6,238 bases of DNA from DAOQAK01 sp043801235 (GTDB lineage: Bacteria > Bacteroidota > Bacteroidia > Bacteroidales > CG2-30-32-10). This document shows positions 1 through 5,089 of the stretch, piece after piece; position 1 is the first letter of the stretch; each line of letters starts with the position of its first letter. Under the pieces are notes generated by a model that saw only the letters and a list, made by a program, of their open reading frames with translations, was not told where the DNA came from and searched no databases. Both the position numbers and the translations under genes were made by a program. Location: the NCBI GenBank assembly GCA_043801235.1, contig JAZDMF010000318.1, positions 1-6,238 of the forward strand, written 5' to 3'.

Positions 1-103
1 ATATGGTGCAATAATTTTTAATCAACAGTCAATTGTTAATTTTGCGTAACATCAGTCAATAAGTATTAGTTCATTGAAATTTGGTATAATGACGGAAGAG
101 TAG

Positions 104-175
104 CTGTTATAGTTCAATTTACCTGCCTGCCAACCTTCGGATGGTGAACCGGCAAGGCAGGTTGGACTATTACAG
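104..175. repeat. Long imperfect palindrome, REP-like, GC-rich core
   Basis: The outer arms 104-117 and 162-175 pair over 14 positions with one mismatch and one G-T wobble. The inner arms ACCTGCCT (121-128) and AGGCAGGT (155-162) are perfectly complementary, followed by GCC (129-131) against GGC (151-153). The central 19 bases form the loop. The GC-rich core stands out from AT-rich surroundings. Related CCTGC/GGCAGG-type sequence recurs at 3191-3212, which suggests a dispersed intergenic repeat family rather than a gene-specific terminator. I see no gene in 1-103 or in 176-287, and no convincing promoter for the gene at 288. Confidence 0.6.
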
Positions 176-287
176 ATACAGCATCGGTATTACCTGAGAT
201 TAACATGCAATTCACTCTTGTCGCTATCTATCCGTGAAAGAAATTTTGGAACGGTAATTGATAAGTAGAATTCCAAATTTAAAAATC

Positions 288-698
288 ATGATAGCAGTTA
301 AAAGTTCCGCAGGTGAGAAAATGTACACTTCTGATTCTTTCTTTAATTATTCCCTGCAAGTAAATATTCCTGCCGGACATATTCATATTGATGAACCCGT
401 TAATGACATCAGGAACCTGAAAGTTTTTTTTAAATATATTTTTGGTCTTTTAGAAGATAAAGGCACATTCTGTTTTTATTATAACCACAGGATTGATAAT
501 TCTGAGAAAAGGATCAGACCGGCCATCTTGCCGCTTATGATTATCCCGTTTAATTTAAAAGGATATGGAATAAAGATCTTATCCGAGACAAAAATAATTG
601 ACAAGCTTTTTGCAAGCGGCTTTGAAATTCTTGATGTTTCATCAGATAATGGGTTGCGTAAATATTCTGCCAGGAAAAACATTTTGCTGACGATTTAA
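288..698 (+). CDS. Methyltransferase-like protein, C-terminal half only (possible gene remnant)
   Basis: The product is about 136 residues from the ATG at 288. An in-frame TTG at 258 would add ten residues but directly follows a TAA, and an ATG at 321 preceded by AGGTGA is another possible start. The middle (IDEPVNDIRNLKVFFKYIF, then LLEDKGTFCFYYN) resembles the strand-helix-strand region of class I SAM-dependent methyltransferases, where a 'LkpGG' turn precedes a beta strand. The end (KLFASGFEILDV then KYSARKN) resembles their usual C-terminal 'aGF.i..v....y.arK' strands. The glycine-rich SAM-binding motif I that should lie about 60 residues before the LLEDKG turn is absent, and intact family members are usually over 200 residues. 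Just upstream, another frame (221-268) reads ERNFGTVIDK then stop, which could be a decayed motif-I strand; this is weak. The gene may be a truncated remnant or a short unrelated protein. It converges on the ornithine carbamoyltransferase gene. Confidence 0.5.
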   Translation: MIAVKSSAGEKMYTSDSFFNYSLQVNIPAGHIHIDEPVNDIRNLKVFFKYIFGLLEDKGTFCFYYNHRIDNSEKRIRPAILPLMIIPFNLKGYGIKILSETKIIDKLFASGFEILDVSSDNGLRKYSARKNILLTI

Positions 699-738
699 AA
701 ACAGAAGAAACAACTCCTCCAATATACCATCTGCCTTC

Positions 739-780
739 AAATAAGTAAGAGATTTGCCATAGCAAATCTCTTACTTATTT
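739..780. terminator. Perfect 19-bp hairpin between convergent genes, bidirectional terminator
   Basis: Arms 739-757 and 762-780 are perfectly complementary over 19 bases around the 4-base loop CATA (758-761). The stem base is AAATAAG/CTTATTT, so the transcript from either side ends its stem in a U-rich stretch. It lies 40 bases after the plus-strand stop (698) and 15 bases beyond the minus-strand stop (795), where a shared terminator for two convergent genes is expected. Confidence 0.85.
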
Positions 781-794
781 TATGTATGATATTT

Positions 795-1796
795 TTAACA
801 GCCTAAAGTTGCTACCATCACAGCTTTTATGGTGTGAAGGCGGTTTTCTGCCTCATCGAATACAACAGACATAGATGATTCGAAAACATCTTCTGTTACT
901 TCCATGCCATCAAGGCCGTATTTCCGGAAAATATCTTCACCCACTATAGTTTGCCTGTTATGGAATGCAGGGAGACAGTGCAGGAATTTTACTTTCGGAT
1001 TTCCTGTTTTCTTAATCATTTCAGCATTGACCTGATAAGGTTTAAGAAGTTTAATTCTTTTTTCCCACACTTCTGCAGGTTCGCCCATGGATACCCAAAC
1101 ATCGGTATAAATAAAATCAACACCTTTTACGCCTTCATCCACACTTTCAGTAAGAATGATTTTTGCTCCGGTCTCTTTTGCTATTTCCTTGCATTTTTTT
1201 ACCAGCGCTTCATCCGGCCAGCATTCCTTTGGAGCTGTTGCCCTGAAATCCATACCCATTTTTGCAGCGCCCACCATAAGCGAGTTGCCTACATTGTTAT
1301 GAGCATCGCCGGCAAATGTGAACGCCATTTTATTCAAAGGCTTATCGCAATGTTCAATCATTGTAAGGAAGTCGGCAAGAATTTGTGTAGGATGAAATTC
1401 GGTGGTAAGACCGTTCCATACAGGTACTCCTGCATATTGCGCAAGTTCTTCAATAATCTTTTGGCCATAACCGCGGTATTCAATGCCATCATACATCCTT
1501 CCAAGTACGCGGGCTGTGTCCTTCATCGATTCTTTTTTTCCGATTTGTGATCCGGTGGGACCGATATAAGAAACATGAGCGCCCTGGTCAAGAGCAGCCA
1601 CTTCAAAAGCGCAACGTGTGCGTGTTGAATCTTTTTCGAAAATAAGAGCAATGTTTTTGCCTTTCAGTTTCTGCTGTTCGGTACCCGCATATTTTGATTT
1701 TTTCAGGTCTTTGGAAAGTTCCAGTAAAAATTTTATTTCTTCAGGTGTAAAATCGAGAAGTTTTACAAAACTTCTGTTCCATAAATTAAAAGCCAT
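795..1796 (-). CDS. arcB: Ornithine carbamoyltransferase (probably catabolic)
   Basis: This cytoplasmic enzyme interconverts ornithine + carbamoyl phosphate and citrulline + phosphate. The product is 333 residues, close to the 334 of the E. coli enzymes. Visible motifs in order are STRTR (57-61) for carbamoyl phosphate, SQIGKKES (83-90) contributing to the neighbouring active site, HPTQ (135-138), DVWVSMGE (232-239) with the SMG ornithine-binding loop, HCLP (273-276) with the catalytic cysteine, and R319. The start is the ATG at 1796 because GGAGGA sits four bases before it. A TTG at 1814 is in frame but would place that site inside the gene. Known family background: biosynthetic transcarbamylases in Bacteroides-type bacteria are often the N-succinylornithine form. 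The intact SMG loop and the nearby carbamate kinase therefore favour a canonical catabolic enzyme. An anabolic argF role cannot be excluded from sequence alone. Confidence 0.93.
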   Translation of the reverse strand: MAFNLWNRSFVKLLDFTPEEIKFLLELSKDLKKSKYAGTEQQKLKGKNIALIFEKDSTRTRCAFEVAALDQGAHVSYIGPTGSQIGKKESMKDTARVLGRMYDGIEYRGYGQKIIEELAQYAGVPVWNGLTTEFHPTQILADFLTMIEHCDKPLNKMAFTFAGDAHNNVGNSLMVGAAKMGMDFRATAPKECWPDEALVKKCKEIAKETGAKIILTESVDEGVKGVDFIYTDVWVSMGEPAEVWEKRIKLLKPYQVNAEMIKKTGNPKVKFLHCLPAFHNRQTIVGEDIFRKYGLDGMEVTEDVFESSMSVVFDEAENRLHTIKAVMVATLGC

Positions 1797-1800
1797 GTCT

Positions 1801-1806
1801 TCCTCC
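1801..1806 (-). promoter_or_regulatory. Strong Shine-Dalgarno site of the ornithine carbamoyltransferase gene
   Basis: The minus strand reads GGAGGA, then AGAC, then ATG. This near-perfect ribosome binding site fixes the start at 1796 rather than the TTG at 1814. It is notable because the other minus-strand genes here have A/T-rich leaders without such a motif, as is usual for Bacteroidota. Confidence 0.75.
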
Positions 1807-1844
1807 GTGCTCAAGTGGGTTAGTAATTATCTATCTGTCGAGGG

Positions 1845-1874
1845 CAAAGTTAAAAATACAATTTGAATCCCAAA
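1845..1874 (-). promoter_or_regulatory. Putative Bacteroidota-type promoter of the ornithine carbamoyltransferase gene
   Basis: On the minus strand TAACTTTG (1845-1852) matches the -7 consensus TAnnTTTG. A TTTG (1871-1874) lies 18 bases upstream, near the -33 position. Transcription would start around 1838, giving a leader of roughly 40 bases. The -33 element overlaps the U-tract of the preceding gene's terminator, so the two signals are packed tightly together. Confidence 0.6.
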
Positions 1875-1907
1875 AAATAAAAAAAGGTGCATTCTCACGC
1901 ACCTTTT
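1870..1907 (-). terminator. Rho-independent terminator of the triple-zinc-ribbon gene
   Basis: Arms AAAAGGTGC (1882-1890) and GCACCTTTT (1899-1907) form a perfect 9-bp stem with an 8-base loop. In the minus direction the stem is followed by a T-rich run (complement of 1872-1881). It starts 18 bases after the stop codon at 1926. Confidence 0.85.
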
Positions 1908-1925
1908 CTTTTCAAAGATAAGTTA

Positions 1926-2990
1926 TCAGTATGTTACATCCACGCTGCGTACGCGGTATCTTTTCTTATTGTAATTTTTCAGCAAACTTGAACGGCCCGA
2001 TTGTGCTGAAGGCAGATCATTATATTCTTCGCAAAGAACACTATTGGTAAATAAATTGAAATCCTTCGGATACTTTTTTATGACAGCCTTTTTAAATTTA
2101 TTGATTGCGCCATCCTTATTGTTGTATTGTTGTTTTGCAATAATAACAGTTGAAACAACTGCATCCCACTTGTCGTATCCTGTTGATGCAAAAGAATGTG
2201 CAACGTAATATCGGGTGTGGTCAACAGGTTTGTTGTCAGTGATGGTCGTTTCCTTTGAGGGAATAAATCTGGCAAGGAAAGGAATATTGATATTTCCGTT
2301 ATATTGCAGGAATGCTGCAGCACCGCCGCCAAGAATAATAACTGAAAGCAAGCCTATAATTATCCATAAGAGAACTCCAATGCCTTTTTTCTTTTTTGGA
2401 AGTGCAGAAATGCTGGGTTGTTGCTGGTATGAGGGTTGCTGAGTAATAGGTGGAACTACAGGTGTTATAACTAGAGGTGGCGGGGGAGTAGTGTCAACAG
2501 GTATTTGATCCTTATCCATTGTGAGCTTTGTTCCACAGCCATTGCAGAAAACTTCATTTCCTTCAATTTTTGCACCGCAGTTCGGGCAGAAAGAAACAAC
2601 AGGAGTAGTAACAACTGCAGGAGGCGGAGTTTGATTTACAGAAGGAGGAACGGGTTCATTGACTATTGGAGGAACAACGGGTGTTTTAACAACAGGAGGC
2701 GGGGGAGTAGTGTCGACAGGTTTTTGATCCTGAGTCATCGTTAGCCTTGCTCCGCATCCATTGCAGAATATTTCATGCTCTTCGATTTTTGCACCACAGT
2801 TTGGGCATAAGTTAACTGCAGGTGTTTCTGCAACCGGAGGCGGTGGAGATGGTAGTACAACAGCTTGTTCTTTCTTGACAAATGGATGAAGTTCGGCAAG
2901 CTTATAACAGCAAACCGAACATATCATTTCATCGCCGTCCAGCTTTACGCCGCATTCCGGACAAAATGTGAGATCGTGTTTCTTTTCCAT
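1926..2990 (-). CDS. Triple zinc-ribbon, single-TM protein with unassigned C-terminal domain
   Basis: The product is 354 residues with three four-cysteine zinc ribbons: C10/C13/C24/C27, C62/C65/C76/C79 and C135/C138/C149/C152. Proline-rich linkers (PPPP at 49-52, 96-99, 169-172) join them. A lysine cluster (199-202) precedes one hydrophobic segment (about 204-227), predicting a cytoplasmic N-terminus and a periplasmic C-terminus. Residues 256-354 form a domain I cannot assign. It starts RYYVAHSF and ends with a helix-then-strand pattern (SLLKNYNKKRYRVRSVDV), loosely recalling the edges of a SPOR fold but longer. Ribbons 2 and 3 with their linkers are a near-identical internal duplication. Ribbon 1 ends CSVCC, where the other ribbons have CxxCG. 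The N-terminal ribbon and the TM region (203-246) closely match the neighbouring gene at 3344-4189, so the two are paralogues. It has its own putative promoter and terminator. The ribbons resemble the short zinc_ribbon_2/zf-ribbon_3 type. Function unknown. Confidence 0.85.
   Translation of the reverse strand: MEKKHDLTFCPECGVKLDGDEMICSVCCYKLAELHPFVKKEQAVVLPSPPPPVAETPAVNLCPNCGAKIEEHEIFCNGCGARLTMTQDQKPVDTTPPPPVVKTPVVPPIVNEPVPPSVNQTPPPAVVTTPVVSFCPNCGAKIEGNEVFCNGCGTKLTMDKDQIPVDTTPPPPLVITPVVPPITQQPSYQQQPSISALPKKKKGIGVLLWIIIGLLSVIILGGGAAAFLQYNGNINIPFLARFIPSKETTITDNKPVDHTRYYVAHSFASTGYDKWDAVVSTVIIAKQQYNNKDGAINKFKKAVIKKYPKDFNLFTNSVLCEEYNDLPSAQSGRSSLLKNYNKKRYRVRSVDVTY
2445..2822 (-). repeat. Internal tandem duplication of a zinc-ribbon plus proline linker module
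   Basis: Residues 57-109 (2664-2822) and 130-182 (2445-2603) repeat the same module, offset by 73 residues (219 bases). Each contains CPNCGAKIE, then FCNGCG, then a DQ.PVDTTPPPP stretch and TPVVPPI. The nucleotide sequences are also similar, including an identical GGCGGGGGAGTAGTGTC block on the plus strand in both copies, so the duplication seems fairly recent or is being homogenised. Confidence 0.85.
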
Positions 2991-3018
2991 GATTTTAGTG
3001 TTTGAATAATTTCAGATG

Positions 3019-3026
3019 CAAATATA
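3019..3026 (-). promoter_or_regulatory. Putative -7 promoter element of the triple-zinc-ribbon gene
   Basis: The minus strand reads TATATTTG, an exact match to the TAnnTTTG -7 consensus, ending 28 bases before the ATG at 2990. Only a T-run lies near the -33 position, so the upstream element is weak. Predicted leader about 20 bases. Confidence 0.45.
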
Positions 3027-3097
3027 TAATTTTATAATAGTTTAAAAGAATTCTTAATATTTTGGGCTGAAACTCAATAATAATAGGTATTTTGATT

Positions 3098-3143
3098 AAC
3101 TCCAGCCTTATCCGCCTAGCCGGCAAGCTTGGAGGTCGGAGTT
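3098..3143. repeat. GC-rich imperfect palindrome in the 353-bp gap between two zinc-ribbon genes
   Basis: The outer arms AACTCC (3098-3103) and GGAGTT (3138-3143) are perfectly complementary. The interior is GC-rich and contains GCCTAGCCGGC and GGAGG. It contrasts with the AT-rich gap and resembles the intergenic palindrome at 104-175 in style, though not in exact sequence. The 2991-3343 gap has no credible gene. It holds this element, the block at 3157-3319 and the promoter element at 3019-3026. Confidence 0.45.
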
Positions 3144-3156
3144 ATAAAAAAACACG

Positions 3157-3319
3157 TTATACTGAAAAAAATCAGGTTTGCGAAAAAGTTACCTGCTATC
3201 GGTAGGTAGGTTGATTAATTGTTCATCGTTAATCGGTGAAAAAGCCATTTAACTCTATGATTAACCATTAACGGTTAACTCGTTCTGTTTTTTTACAAAT
3301 TCAACTTCGTTCAGTATAA
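3157..3319. repeat. Block bounded by 10-bp perfect inverted repeats, with nested small palindromes
   Basis: TTATACTGAA (3157-3166) and TTCAGTATAA (3310-3319) are exact inverted repeats enclosing 143 bases. Inside are a REP-like ACCTGC...AGGTAGGTT motif (3191-3212), GATTAA/TTAATC (3213-3218 and 3229-3234) and TTAACC/GGTTAA (3261-3266 and 3273-3278). No ORF of note and no obvious target-site duplication flank it. It could be a small MITE-like relic, a repeat cluster, or the 3' untranslated region of the SPOR gene, for which I see no classical terminator. Confidence 0.4.
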
Positions 3320-3343
3320 TAAAGGACTTTAGTACAATAGATA

Positions 3344-4189
3344 TCATTTCAACTCAAAAATCCATGCGGAAGGATTATCTTTCTGCCTGATGTTGCCGAT
3401 ATCCTGCATAGCTTCTTGCTGGGTGGAATATGCCTTGTAGCAAATTCTCCAGTTTCCGCTTTCATTCTGCCCCACAACCTGTGCATCGGGATATCCTTTT
3501 GATTTTAAATTTCCGACAGCTTCTTGTGCCTGTGTTTGTGTTGAGTATGAACCGGCAATAATAAAATATTTCATGCTGCTGTTCAATGCAGTATTTCCCT
3601 GGGAATTTTGATTTGTATTATTTTTATCAGAGGGGTTGGTGTTATTCTTCATGGTTGATGCAGAATCATTTCTTTGCTGCATAGCCTGGTTGTTTTTAAC
3701 AGCGTCAATATTTTGTTTGGTTGTATCTGAAGTTTGTGATTTGTTTTTAGAAGGAATGTAATCTTTCAGAAGGGCAATGCTGATATTCCCGTTATATTGC
3801 AGGAAAGCAACAGTACCGCCACCAATAATCACAATACTGAAAGAAATGATTATAATCCACCAAACTATTCCTAATCCTTTTTTTATTTTTTTCTTTTTGG
3901 TTTTCTCCGGATAAAAGGGCTGGTTTTGTGAAACAGGCGTAGCAGGTTTTTTATCCTTTACAGCTTCGGTAACCGGCGGCTTTTCAGTTGACGGGAGAAC
4001 AGGTTTTACTTCTTTTTTTACAGGTTCAGTTACAGGCGGGGCATCTTGCTTTGGAGGAACAGGGGTTTCTGGAATCACAGGAACAGGTGCTTCAGCAAGT
4101 TTCAGGCCGCAGCCGGAACATATATATTCCTGGCCGGTGAGTTTAAATCCGCACTCAGTGCAGAAATATAAATTGTGTACTTTTTCCAT
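3344..4189 (-). CDS. Zinc-ribbon, single-TM, SPOR-domain protein
   Basis: The product is 281 residues. One N-terminal four-cysteine zinc ribbon (C10, C13, C24, C27) is followed by a Pro/Lys/Val-rich linker (34-95) and a lysine cluster (98-104). One hydrophobic segment (about 106-130) follows, then an Asn/Gln/Ser-rich linker (148-205) and a C-terminal SPOR domain (about 207-280). SPOR evidence is YFIIAGSYSTQTQAQEAVGNL followed by NWRICYKAYSTQQEAMQDIG, the two-fold strand/helix layout of that family. SPOR domains generally bind denuded peptidoglycan, so this end is predicted to be periplasmic and the ribbon cytoplasmic, consistent with the lysines before the TM segment. The ATG at 4189 has no Shine-Dalgarno sequence. 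The N-terminus and TM region match the paralogue at 1926-2990. A role in linking cell-wall sensing or division to a cytoplasmic partner is inference; the ribbon's ligand is unknown. Confidence 0.9.
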   Translation of the reverse strand: MEKVHNLYFCTECGFKLTGQEYICSGCGLKLAEAPVPVIPETPVPPKQDAPPVTEPVKKEVKPVLPSTEKPPVTEAVKDKKPATPVSQNQPFYPEKTKKKKIKKGLGIVWWIIIISFSIVIIGGGTVAFLQYNGNISIALLKDYIPSKNKSQTSDTTKQNIDAVKNNQAMQQRNDSASTMKNNTNPSDKNNTNQNSQGNTALNSSMKYFIIAGSYSTQTQAQEAVGNLKSKGYPDAQVVGQNESGNWRICYKAYSTQQEAMQDIGNIRQKDNPSAWIFELK

Positions 4190-4237
4190 ATGTGGGAGTT
4201 TTAAATATTCGATATAAAGATAAAAGAATTATGCAAA

Positions 4238-4267
4238 TAATAAAAGCCGGTCAGAAAACCAGCTTTT
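4238..4267 (-). terminator. Rho-independent terminator of the four-TM zinc-ribbon gene
   Basis: AAAAGCCGG (4242-4250) and CCAGCTTTT (4259-4267) form a 9-bp stem with one internal mismatch and an 8-base loop. In the minus direction it is followed by a T-rich tail (TTTTATTATTT). It lies about 35 bases after the stop at 4303 and just upstream of the SPOR gene, insulating the two. Confidence 0.75.
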
Positions 4268-4302
4268 GAATAATGTAGATCAACTATTTATTATAGCTTT
4301 CT

Positions 4303-4836
4303 CTATTTCAGTTTGATTACCTTGAATCCGAATAAAATTATTCCTACTGCTGCTATAAGAGCAATTATTAATCCAAAGCCTGGTGAAAGGTATCCTGTAA
4401 GAACAGATCTTAAAAGATCGATAAAACAAAAACCACCAGCTCCAATTCCACCGAATGAAATAATTTTATCTTTTACTTCTGGTTTCATTTTCATAGCAGC
4501 GCTAAATATGGCTAAACCTGCTATTCCTAAGAAAATAAGGAATACAAGATACCTGAAGCTAAAAGCAGCACCACCCCAATAAAGTCCTCCCCATCCACGA
4601 ATAGTTATCCATGGAAGGAATGTGCAGATTAAACCAAGGGTTGCTGCCCCAGCAATTATCCATGCTGACATGGGGGTTTTACTAATATCGAAGCCCGGAC
4701 CGGCGGGTTGCTGTTCATTTGTTTGTTGCTGCTGCTGAGGTTGTGGTGTAACAGGAACGTCACCCATAGTATTGCCACATGAGTGGCAGAATTTTGCACC
4801 ATCTTTTAAAGTGGCACCGCATTTTGGACAAAACAT
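4303..4836 (-). CDS. Short zinc-ribbon protein with about four membrane segments
   Basis: The product is 177 residues. A minimal zinc ribbon is at the very N-terminus: C3/C6 (CPKCG) and C17/C20 (CHSCG). A Gln/Pro-rich linker with a QQQQQ run (31-45) follows. Four hydrophobic stretches lie near 57-75, 94-113, 126-145 and 152-172. A tryptophan/glycine-rich loop (PWITIRGWGGLYWGG, 75-89) lies between the first two. The protein ends in a basic tail (KVIKLK). This layout is common among small uncharacterised bacterial membrane proteins with a zinc-ribbon head; I do not recognise a specific function. Its membrane part is unrelated to the single-TM anchors of the next two genes. The ATG at 4836 follows an A/T-rich leader without a Shine-Dalgarno site. 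It has its own putative promoter (4886-4893) and terminator (4238-4267). Confidence 0.87.
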   Translation of the reverse strand: MFCPKCGATLKDGAKFCHSCGNTMGDVPVTPQPQQQQQTNEQQPAGPGFDISKTPMSAWIIAGAATLGLICTFLPWITIRGWGGLYWGGAAFSFRYLVFLIFLGIAGLAIFSAAMKMKPEVKDKIISFGGIGAGGFCFIDLLRSVLTGYLSPGFGLIIALIAAVGIILFGFKVIKLK

Positions 4837-4885
4837 AGTTTTAAATATTTAGTTAAACAATAGATTTTGGTTTCCTGATTTTATT

Positions 4886-4893
4886 CAAAGATA
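4886..4893 (-). promoter_or_regulatory. Putative -7 promoter element of the four-TM zinc-ribbon gene
   Basis: The minus strand reads TATCTTTG, an exact match to TAnnTTTG, about 50 bases before the ATG at 4836. No clear TTG is at the -33 position; the region is T-rich. Predicted leader about 40 bases. Confidence 0.45.
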
Positions 4894-4961
4894 AAATTTA
4901 ATTTCTTACTGTAAAAATTATTTTTACAAAATTCCTTTAATAATAGTTCGGTAAGTTTTTG

Positions 4962-5056
4962 CAAAATGCTGATTACTAATAGATTTCATCCTACCGATCG
5001 AAATGACAAAAACATTAATAATCAGCATTTTGTCATTTCGAATTTATGAGAAATCT
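4962..5056. repeat. Two overlapping inverted repeats sharing one arm, downstream of arcC
   Basis: CAAAATGCTGATTA (4962-4975) is perfectly complementary to 5019-5032. Separately, TCGAAATGACAAAA (4998-5011) is perfectly complementary to 5028-5041, and this second pair extends imperfectly to AGATTTC (4981-4987) against GAAATCT (5050-5056). Positions 5028-5032 belong to both, so the two hairpins cannot form together. The AGATTTC...TCGAAATGAC sequence resembles dispersed intergenic repeats I associate with Bacteroidota genomes, from memory and unverified. It lies in the probable 3' region of arcC and upstream of the next gene's promoter, so it may also act in termination, although no U-run follows directly. 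Confidence 0.7.
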
Positions 5057-5089
5057 AAAAAACTACAGAACTATTACTTTAACATTTAT

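Noticed and set aside
479..765. Minus-strand open frames opposite the methyltransferase-like gene
   Set aside because: They have no recognisable pattern, and the longer one runs through the convergent terminator hairpin, unlikely for a coding gene.
951..1550. 199-codon plus-strand open frame opposite ornithine carbamoyltransferase
   Set aside because: It is fully antisense to a gene with all family motifs; the translation is Cys/Phe/His-rich with no domain pattern.
1797..1814. TTG start six codons upstream for ornithine carbamoyltransferase
   Set aside because: It would put the GGAGGA ribosome binding site inside the coding region; the ATG at 1796 gives the family's usual length.
2215..2744. 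Plus-strand open frames (2215-2442, 2505-2744) opposite the triple-zinc-ribbon gene
   Set aside because: They are antisense shadows; the apparent Arg/Asn-rich repeats are the complement of the duplicated ribbon-linker module.
2445..2822. Direct repeats as a possible recombination or attachment site
   Set aside because: They are in frame, encode matching zinc-ribbon modules, and are explained by protein-level duplication.
2991..3343. Possible CRISPR array or tRNA in the repeat-bearing gap
   Set aside because: The repeats are inverted and singular, not regularly spaced direct repeats, and no cloverleaf with a T-loop GTTCRA pattern in the right context was seen.
4313..4582. 89-codon plus-strand open frame opposite the four-TM zinc-ribbon gene
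   Set aside because: It lies wholly within the antisense of a protein with a clear zinc ribbon and membrane segments.
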